Assembly: GCA_047635955.1 (NCBI GenBank)
Contig: JBLIGW010000005.1
Coordinates: forward strand, 1-25,614
Direction of reading: 5' to 3'
Length of the DNA: 25,614 nt
Source: WFTC01 sp047635955
GTDB lineage: Bacteria > Patescibacteriota > Gracilibacteria > UBA1369 > 2-02-FULL-48-14
Made by a program: the position numbers and the translations under genes. The notes beneath the pieces were generated by a model. That model was not told where the DNA came from and ran no database searches. It saw nothing but the letters and a program-made list of their open reading frames with translations. This document shows, piece by piece, positions 20,306 to 25,614 of this stretch. Positions within the stretch are counted from its first letter, which is position 1, and each line of letters begins with the position of its first letter.

Positions 20306-21419
20306 GTTCCGAAACCGCATCCGCTGCAAAATAAAGACTACCTAGAATGTAGAGTTGGTCTGCTTTTTTTATACGATTCATTACCCAAGAACAAGCTTCC
20401 TTCAAGTCTGGAACAACTACAGCCCCAGGTACAAACTCTGCTAATTCTTCTGCAGAAGCCGCATGAAAACTCGCCTCAGAAATCACTACTGTATCCATTC
20501 CATCTGCTAAAAGTGGGACCATTTTCTCATAATCTTTATCTGCAGAAACCCCCATCAAAAGATAACGATGCCCCTTCGTGGCAAAAGGCAATTCAGCTTT
20601 CATGGCTCGCACTCCATCTAAATTATGTGCTCCATCAGCCAAAACAAAAGGCTCCTCATTCAAAACTTCCATTCGTATTGGCAAAGCCGCTGCATGCAAA
20701 CCTTCTTCAATAGAAGACTCATTTATTTCCCAGCCCCGTTCTCTTAAGACTTGAATCACTTCTTTAGCTAATGCTTTGTTTTTCTCTTGAAATCCACCCT
20801 CACAATGCACCACTCGATGTTTTGGTAAAACCGCTAAAACTTCAGAATTCTCAATTCCCGTCACTAAGGTAGAACCCTTAACAATTCCAGCTTTATCTAA
20901 GGCAATTTTCTCAAGAGAGTCTCCTAAGACTTCCGTATGTTCCAATCCCACATTAGTGATTACCGATACTTCTGGCGAAGGAATCACATTTGTTGTGTCT
21001 AAACGCCCGCCGATTCCTGCTTCCAAAACAACAATATCCACTTTTTCTGCTGCAAAAACGCTCATAGCCAATAAGAACCAGGCTTCAAACACTCCCACTT
21101 CAAAGTCTAGAATCGGCACTCCATGACTTTCAATTTGATCATTTCTAATGTTTTCACCATTAATTTGAACTCTTTCTTGCCAATCAAAAATATGTGGAGA
21201 GGTGAAAAGCCCCACCTTAAATCCTGATTTTTGAAGCACTGAAGCAAGCATTGAACAAGTAGAGCCTTTTCCATTAGTGCCCGTAACATGTACGAATTTC
21301 AGGTTCAAATGTGGATTCCCAAGTTTCTCTAAATAAGCAGAAACTCGGCTCAACCTCTCCTCAGATGGAAAACGAGGAAAGCCCGCAATAGTCTCAATGA
21401 TCTCTGAAGCCTTTTTCAT
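20280..21419 (-). CDS. folC: folylpolyglutamate/dihydrofolate synthase (Mur-ligase family)
   Basis: The 379-residue protein has the FolC N-terminal signature FPRFPSEERLSRVSAYLEKLGNP, the P-loop HVTGTNGKGST (44-54), LFTSPHIFDWQERVQINGE, and EAGIGGRLDTTNVI. The C-terminal domain holds VLADGAHN. FolC adds glutamate to folates (and to dihydropteroate in some species). It is slightly short for the family (about 420), with a compact C-terminal domain. An ATG 30 nt upstream (MQVQVLYYTF) is less likely: the start chosen is preceded by TATTAC plus 6 nt and matches the family N-terminus. Its 3' end overlaps SemiSWEET by 26 nt. Confidence 0.9.
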   Translation of the reverse strand: MKKASEIIETIAGFPRFPSEERLSRVSAYLEKLGNPHLNLKFVHVTGTNGKGSTCSMLASVLQKSGFKVGLFTSPHIFDWQERVQINGENIRNDQIESHGVPILDFEVGVFEAWFLLAMSVFAAEKVDIVVLEAGIGGRLDTTNVIPSPEVSVITNVGLEHTEVLGDSLEKIALDKAGIVKGSTLVTGIENSEVLAVLPKHRVVHCEGGFQEKNKALAKEVIQVLRERGWEINESSIEEGLHAAALPIRMEVLNEEPFVLADGAHNLDGVRAMKAELPFATKGHRYLLMGVSADKDYEKMVPLLADGMDTVVISEASFHAASAEELAEFVPGAVVVPDLKEACSWVMNRIKKADQLYILGSLYFAADAVSELSKSSFLQ

Positions 21420-21425
21420 AAAAGT

Positions 21426-21431
21426 GTAATA
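21426..21431 (-). promoter_or_regulatory. weak -10 TATTAC, candidate leaderless promoter for folC
   Basis: On the minus strand TATTAC, ACTTTT, ATG. Spacing fits the pattern but the last base of the hexamer is C, so confidence is low. Confidence 0.3.
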
Positions 21432-21499
21432 AAGCACTTGCACTTGCATTATAACTAAGAATAGGGCATAAATGTATCTAATATAACAAATCTAATCCT

Positions 21500-22918
21500 A
21501 TGAAAAAATTACTATCAATCGGGGTCCTAGTGGCTCTCGGAGTTGGTCTAATCCCAGCACTTGCTGGAGCGGCTCCAAATGTACTCATTGGCGCAAACGC
21601 TGATTTTGATTACGTTTACATGGACGAAGACACTACAAGCAACGAAACCTCAGAAGCTGCGGCTAAGGATTCTGACCCTGTTAACGTCTTTACTGACGAC
21701 GACGGAGACAAACAATTCCTATATATGGGATCTAAGTCTCAGTTCGATCAAATTTATTTCCAAACAGTTCGTACCGCTACTTATAAAAATGGCGACAACG
21801 ATCTAGATTGGGAATATTACGAGGACGGAAACTGGAGAAACCTCAGTGTTTCTGATTCGTATCTTGATGGGTTCACTAATAAAGGTATGTTCTACGTAAG
21901 TTTCGACATTCCAAATGACTGGGATAAAGTGACTTACCAAGGTGACTCTGCTTACTGGGTACGTGTTAGTCCTGAAAACGACGTGAAACGATCTGCCACT
22001 GTGGAACAAATTTCTGCACGAACTTACAATCTTGAACTTAATATTGAAGACGAAGACTCTGACGAAGTTGATGACCTCGTTCGAAACGATTTTCATGTTT
22101 ACGATGGTACCAACAATCAAATACTTGGATACGCTGATCGTGGAGATGGAGAATACTGGTTCTCACTTGCGGCTGAAGCTAACGATACTTCATACAAGCT
22201 TACTATCGATGACGACCGATACCAATCTGAAACTATTAGTATCAGTACTCTAAGCACTACACTTAAAACTTATAAGGTAGAGCTTGATGACAAAAACGAC
22301 AAGCCAAACACTCCAGAAAAACCAAATACTCCGAATAAACCATACCACCCAAGTCTACCAAAAGGAGATTACCCTTTCACCGACATTGATGGGTTTGAAT
22401 GGGCAGAAGCTGCCATTGAGGACCTATACCTTCGTGGAGTGATTAGCGGACGAAGCTACTACAGTTACGCACCTTCAGATGAAGTGACTCGAGCAGAGTT
22501 CCTTAAGATGATTATACTTAGTGCAGAACTCGATGTAGATGATTACGACAATGAAGATGAAGATTTTCGAGATGTAGCCAGCCACGACTGGTTCTATGAA
22601 TATGTTCAAGCTGGTCTTTCTCTAGACCTCATTGATGACGATTCATATTTCAATCCTAATGATGCAATCAACCGAGCTGAAGCTGTAGCTATCTTGGTTC
22701 GTCTTGAAGACAGACTAAACGATGTTAACCTAAACTCAACTTACACTTCATTCTGGGACGTAAATCCTTTCGACTGGTTCGTAGAATACGTTGCTTATGC
22801 CTACGCTGAAGGTGTAGTAGAAGGTTATGATGATGGATACTTCCTACCAGACAACAATTTAAATCGTGCTGAAGCCGCTGTATTAGCGGATCGAGCCTTT
22901 GACACATGGTGGAACTAA
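21500..22918 (+). CDS. secreted S-layer-homology (SLH) surface protein
   Basis: The 472-residue protein has a signal peptide (MKKLLSIGVLVALGVGLIPA, likely cleaved near AGA-A at 24). Residues 25-170 hold an acidic beta-rich domain with WEYYEDGNWRNLSVSDSYLDGF and SAYWVRVSPEN, a WEY...YWVRV module known from phage-baseplate and cell-surface proteins. Residues 175-262 hold a second beta domain, then a Lys-Pro-Asn linker with PNTP repeats (268-288). Three SLH domains follow (about 291-340, 354-402, 416-468) with SRAEF-like motifs TRAEFLKM, NRAEAVAIL and NRAEAAVLA. SLH domains anchor proteins to a cell-wall polymer. It is unusually rich in Asp and Glu. Transcription from TATAAC would leave a leader of about 6 nt. 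A strong terminator follows. Confidence 0.88.
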   Translation: MKKLLSIGVLVALGVGLIPALAGAAPNVLIGANADFDYVYMDEDTTSNETSEAAAKDSDPVNVFTDDDGDKQFLYMGSKSQFDQIYFQTVRTATYKNGDNDLDWEYYEDGNWRNLSVSDSYLDGFTNKGMFYVSFDIPNDWDKVTYQGDSAYWVRVSPENDVKRSATVEQISARTYNLELNIEDEDSDEVDDLVRNDFHVYDGTNNQILGYADRGDGEYWFSLAAEANDTSYKLTIDDDRYQSETISISTLSTTLKTYKVELDDKNDKPNTPEKPNTPNKPYHPSLPKGDYPFTDIDGFEWAEAAIEDLYLRGVISGRSYYSYAPSDEVTRAEFLKMIILSAELDVDDYDNEDEDFRDVASHDWFYEYVQAGLSLDLIDDDSYFNPNDAINRAEAVAILVRLEDRLNDVNLNSTYTSFWDVNPFDWFVEYVAYAYAEGVVEGYDDGYFLPDNNLNRAEAAVLADRAFDTWWN

Positions 22919-22929
22919 ACCTTCACTTT

Positions 22930-22963
22930 AAAAAAAGACCTCCAAAACTGGGGGTCTTTTTTT
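22930..22963 (+). terminator. strong intrinsic terminator after the SLH gene
   Basis: A 14-bp stem (AAAAAAAGACCTCC pairing with GGGGGTCTTTTTTT, one T-G wobble) with loop AAAACT and a seven-T run. It ends 1 nt before the next promoter. Confidence 0.92.
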
Positions 22964-22964
22964 A

Positions 22965-22973
22965 TGCTAAAAT
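22965..22973 (+). promoter_or_regulatory. extended -10 promoter TGCTAAAAT, leaderless
   Basis: TGCTAAAAT, CAAAGC, then the ATG at 22980. It abuts the T-run of the preceding terminator. Confidence 0.65.
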
Positions 22974-22979
22974 CAAAGC

Positions 22980-23360
22980 ATGAAAAAACCATCACACGCT
23001 TTACGAAACTGGTTCATTGTTCACTTCCTAGCAGACATGCTCTTTGGAATTCCCCTACTCCTTGCTCCTGAATGGACCATGGAATTACTTGGACTCCAAG
23101 GTGAAAGCATGATCGCCGCCCGCCTAGTGGGTGCTGCTCTCATTGGAATTGGAGGAAACTCACTCATAATGAACAAAAAAAGTATTCAACATTTCCGCGC
23201 AATGATTGACCTCAAAATAATTTGGTCAGCCGCCGCAATAGTCGCCTTAGCTCTTGAGATAGCTCAAGGAGCCTCCCCTATTCTTTGGGCTGTCCTTGGC
23301 GTCTTTCTTGCCTTTGCTTTACTCTGGAACTTCTATCGGTTCCACTTGAACCGAGTCTAG
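22980..23360 (+). CDS. small four-helix membrane protein, hypothetical
   Basis: The 126-residue protein has about four transmembrane helices: WFIVHFLADMLFGIPLLLAP, MIAARLVGAALIGIGGNSLI, MIDLKIIWSAAAIVALALEIA and PILWAVLGVFLAFALLWNFY. The plan is like small DUF-type four-helix proteins of unknown function; no motif identifies it. The start is set by the leaderless promoter. Its last 42 nt run antisense to the end of the CcdA-like gene. Confidence 0.72.
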   Translation: MKKPSHALRNWFIVHFLADMLFGIPLLLAPEWTMELLGLQGESMIAARLVGAALIGIGGNSLIMNKKSIQHFRAMIDLKIIWSAAAIVALALEIAQGASPILWAVLGVFLAFALLWNFYRFHLNRV

Positions 23361-24065
23361 AATTTGCTGCTCAATTCCAATTGGCCCCAAGTAACCTTGC
23401 TGAATAATCCAGGTTTCAATGGTTTTATCAAATCCAGTTAAAACCATCAGTGCCGTAACAATAAGTAAGACTCCCAAACTTTTTTTAAACCATCCATTTG
23501 GATTAGCCGCAAAACGAAGTTTTTTAGTAACGGCTTGTCCTCCATACCCAATCGCCACAAGTAGAATCATTAGCCCTACTGAATAAGCCACCAAGTTCAA
23601 AACTCCCACCCAGAAGTTCGCAGGAAGTACAATCGCCAAAATAATTGAGTAGGTCGGTGAACAAGTTGTGAAAACTGGCCCAAGTGAGGCCCCCAATAAA
23701 GCTGCGCCCCAAAGCCCTTCTTTCTTTGCACTCTTGCTCATTAGCTTTTGACTCTTTCCTGACCCAACTTTAGTAATGACTTTTTCCCAAGCTTCAGGAA
23801 AGACCATGGTCAATGCAAAAAGCATAATCAAAATTCCAGAAAACCATCGCCAGAATGAAGGTGGTATTCCAATCAATGCCGTAGTGGCCTTAAGAGCCAA
23901 GGTAAATACAATCACTGAAACTCCCAATGAACCGGCAATAACCACAGGACGCCAAGGATTTTTTCGCCCCAAAGTTCCACCTAGAATCACGGGCAACAAA
24001 GAAAGCACACAAGGCGCAAGAACCGTTAACAGCCCAGCAAGAAAAGAAGCGAGTAAGAATTCCAT
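23319..24065 (-). CDS. CcdA/DsbD-like thiol-disulfide transmembrane protein
   Basis: The 248-residue protein has six hydrophobic helices and the two conserved cysteines of the cytochrome c biogenesis transmembrane family: LAPCVLSLLPVILGG (Cys19) and GPVFTTCSPTYSIIL (Cys135). CcdA-like proteins pass reducing power from cytoplasmic thioredoxin across the membrane to exported thiol proteins. No cytochrome c assembly genes are nearby, so a role in extracytoplasmic disulfide reduction is the better inference. The C-terminal tail of about 35 residues beyond the last helix is extra. The minus-strand TATTAT about 17 nt before the ATG would leave a 10-nt leader. It is divergent from the C39-like peptidase. 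Confidence 0.87.
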   Translation of the reverse strand: MEFLLASFLAGLLTVLAPCVLSLLPVILGGTLGRKNPWRPVVIAGSLGVSVIVFTLALKATTALIGIPPSFWRWFSGILIMLFALTMVFPEAWEKVITKVGSGKSQKLMSKSAKKEGLWGAALLGASLGPVFTTCSPTYSIILAIVLPANFWVGVLNLVAYSVGLMILLVAIGYGGQAVTKKLRFAANPNGWFKKSLGVLLIVTALMVLTGFDKTIETWIIQQGYLGPIGIEQQILDSVQVEPIEVPE

Positions 24066-24091
24066 ATTAATTTAATTTTTGAATAATAGTT

Positions 24092-24105
24092 TCATGAGCT
24101 CATGA
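24092..24105. promoter_or_regulatory. 14-bp perfect palindrome between divergent genes
   Basis: TCATGAGCTCATGA is fully self-complementary, in the 137-bp divergent gap between the CcdA-like and C39-like genes. Its core ATGAnnTCAT is shared with the 19254-19271 palindrome. A possible -10 (GATACT, 24104-24109) overlaps it, 6 nt before an ATG at 24116 that opens an 11-codon ORF; another ATG at 24154, with TACAAA 6 nt ahead, opens a 30-codon ORF. Neither is convincing. Confidence 0.4.
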
Positions 24106-24202
24106 TACTTCATTTATGATTAAAATGTCGGTAGCGTGGCCTACAAATTAATTATGTCTTTGCCACTAGACTCCATTCCACAATTAGTTCAATATAAAAA
24201 TA

Positions 24203-24928
24203 ATGATAAAAACTTTCAAGAAAATAATTTGGTTCAGCATCCTTAGTATTGTTTTAGTAATAGGATACAAAGATTACAAAGCTGAACTCCTTGAAGGTCC
24301 AGAGGCACCAGAGGCTATCTCACTCATTGAAGTGGGTGAGCAGATTGAAGACCAGGCAAGAACCAATATCAATATTGATATGCCTTTTTACACTCAAGCC
24401 CCTCACTCCAACTGGGACTACCCATGGCAGGAAACATGTGAAGAAGCCAGCGTTCTTCTCGTTGCTAATGTATTCAATGAACTCTACTTAGATCTAGAAG
24501 ATTACAATACCGAGCTTCTCCGCTTAGTCGATTGGGAAATGGAAATTTTTGGTTCCTACGAACACACCACCATTGAACAAACCACTCAAATGATGACCGA
24601 AAACTATGGCCTAGAAACAGTGGTTCATGAAAACCCTAGTTTTGAAGACATTCAAGAAATTTTAAATCAAGGAAACCTAATCATTGCTCCTTTTGCAGGG
24701 AAGCTACTTGGAAATCCAAACTTCAGAAATGGAGGACCCACTTACCACATGTTAGTTATCAAAGGATACGATAGTGAGAAAATGCAAATTGTGACTCACG
24801 ATGTCGGCACACGAAATGGTGAAAATTACGTTTATGAATGGAGCACCATTGAAGCCGCATTGCATGATTGGCATGACGACGACATTTTAGAAGGGACCCC
24901 TCGCCTCATTGAAGTAGTCAAACCTTAA
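24203..24928 (+). CDS. membrane-anchored C39-like cysteine peptidase
   Basis: The 241-residue protein has an N-terminal signal anchor (IIWFSILSIVLVIGY), a short acidic linker and a C39-like peptidase domain (PF13529 type). PFYTQAPHSNWDYPWQETCEEAS at 61-83 carries the presumed catalytic Cys79, and GGPTYHMLVIKGYD (177-190) carries His182; THDVGTRNGENYV may supply the third residue. Such domains lie outside the cell and probably cut peptides or peptidoglycan cross-links. TATAAA ends 4 nt before the ATG, so the message would be near-leaderless. The flippase gene follows with zero spacing (TAAATG). Confidence 0.85.
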   Translation: MIKTFKKIIWFSILSIVLVIGYKDYKAELLEGPEAPEAISLIEVGEQIEDQARTNINIDMPFYTQAPHSNWDYPWQETCEEASVLLVANVFNELYLDLEDYNTELLRLVDWEMEIFGSYEHTTIEQTTQMMTENYGLETVVHENPSFEDIQEILNQGNLIIAPFAGKLLGNPNFRNGGPTYHMLVIKGYDSEKMQIVTHDVGTRNGENYVYEWSTIEAALHDWHDDDILEGTPRLIEVVKP

Positions 24929-25614
24929 ATGAAACTTGCCCGCTCCATCACTCAAAAAATTGCTTGGTCTACCGCCATTCAATACATTGGGAAAATCGCT
25001 CAAATTGCCTTAGGAATTTTCATAGTGAAATGGGTCAGCAACTCGCTGGGTCCTGAAGCCTATGGCCAATACGGACGCATTACAGAATACGTTTTATTCT
25101 TTTCCGTGGCCGCCAATCTAGGAATCTTTGGAAACATTGTTAGGAAAATGTCAGACGCCCCAAAAGACGGACAAGTCTTTACTAACGCACTAATTTTACG
25201 TGGAGGATTGAGTTTGATTTTTTTCATCCTGGGGATTGCAGGTTCTTTATTGTTCTCCCCCTCTCCTGAGTTTTTAGCCGGAATGCTTTTTTTGATGGCT
25301 TCCCTGTTTTTTGATCATCTCACTAGTATTTGTAATGCGGCGCTTCAAGCCAACTACCGGATGGGACGATCTGTATTTTCCATGACTATTGCCCGCTTAG
25401 TTGAGTTGGGGCTTGTTTATTTAATAATTCAAAATGGAGCACGCATCTCACTATTTTTCCTAGCCCCTGTAGGTGCCAGCTTTGCTGCGCTAGCATTGAC
25501 TACATTTTTTGTTCGGCAGAGCTTCTCACTCAACTGGAAACTCAAACCAGAACTCATTAAAGATATTTTTTGGACTGCCCTTCCCTTTGGAGTCATCAAC
25601 ATATTAAACAATCT
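24929..25614 (+). CDS. polysaccharide flippase (Wzx/MATE-like), partial at right edge
   Basis: The ATG directly follows the TAA of the peptidase gene, and the frame stays open for 228 codons to the window end. It begins MKLARSITQKIAWSTAIQY and contains IVKWVSNSLGPEAYGQYGRITEY, the helix-1 to helix-2 signature of polysaccharide biosynthesis flippases, then several hydrophobic helices. These move lipid-linked oligosaccharides across the membrane for surface glycan synthesis. Zero spacing suggests co-transcription and coupled translation with the peptidase. About half the usual length is present; the rest lies off the window. Confidence 0.88.
   Translation, partial: MKLARSITQKIAWSTAIQYIGKIAQIALGIFIVKWVSNSLGPEAYGQYGRITEYVLFFSVAANLGIFGNIVRKMSDAPKDGQVFTNALILRGGLSLIFFILGIAGSLLFSPSPEFLAGMLFLMASLFFDHLTSICNAALQANYRMGRSVFSMTIARLVELGLVYLIIQNGARISLFFLAPVGASFAALALTTFFVRQSFSLNWKLKPELIKDIFWTALPFGVINILNN

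Noticed and set aside
21803..22253. Two ORFs of 105 and 73 codons inside the SLH gene
   Set aside because: Shadow frames arising from acidic GAC/GAA codon runs; no promoter and no protein-like composition.
1..25614. tRNA, rRNA, CRISPR arrays, insertion sequences, riboswitches
   Set aside because: No T-loop GTTCRANTC in a cloverleaf context, no regularly spaced repeats, no transposase or integrase motifs, and leaders too short for riboswitches.

Overview
The window is a compact, AT-rich bacterial chromosome segment of about 25.6 kb with roughly 29 protein genes on both strands. I found no tRNA, rRNA, CRISPR array, insertion sequence or phage module. The best guess for the source is a member of the candidate phyla radiation (Patescibacteria, perhaps Peregrinibacteria- or Gracilibacteria-like). 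This rests on an archaeal-type PEP carboxylase beside an aspartate aminotransferase, an S-layer-homology (SLH) surface protein, a small stand-alone IMPACT-domain protein, bacterial -10 promoters and the near absence of Shine-Dalgarno sites. UGA behaves as a stop codon throughout. The assignment is an inference and could be wrong at phylum level.

The strongest structural signal concerns how genes start. At 12 annotated genes plus two mini-ORFs a -10 hexamer (TAnnnT, often preceded by TGn) ends exactly 6 nt before the ATG or GTG. Transcription would then begin on the start codon itself, giving leaderless mRNAs. The pattern decides several start codons, including a GTG for PEP carboxylase. Other genes have the same -10 with very short leaders of about 4 to 30 nt.

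Layout. Positions 162-2257 (minus strand) hold a YibE/F-like membrane protein and a divergent kinase-fold protein with a duplicated start. Positions 2351-9520 are a mostly plus-strand block of small stand-alone genes: two-helix membrane protein, DUF1295, ferric-reductase-like protein, GST, TspO, a frameshifted PAS pseudogene on the minus strand, DUF2461, a basic micro-protein, a PPC/DUF296 protein, a leader peptide with a DUF1059-like and a DNA-alkylation-repair gene, PhnA-like and IMPACT-like proteins. Positions 9523-14951 (mostly minus) hold a DEAD-box helicase, a TMEM43-like protein, a PiT-like permease, divergent DUF1905, and BipA. Positions 15060-19235 hold a ZIP metal transporter and the ppcA-aminotransferase pair, which would turn PEP into oxaloacetate and then aspartate, followed by a flavodoxin-fold NAD(P)H oxidoreductase. 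Positions 19274-25614 hold a HAD phosphatase, a SemiSWEET, FolC, the SLH protein, a small membrane protein, a CcdA-like protein, a C39-like peptidase and the start of a polysaccharide flippase that runs off the window.

Intergenic regions are short, three convergent gene pairs overlap at their 3' ends, and three of the divergent regions carry palindromes on or beside the -10 elements. Two good intrinsic terminators are visible (13111-13141 and 22930-22963) and one weaker candidate (15840-15880).
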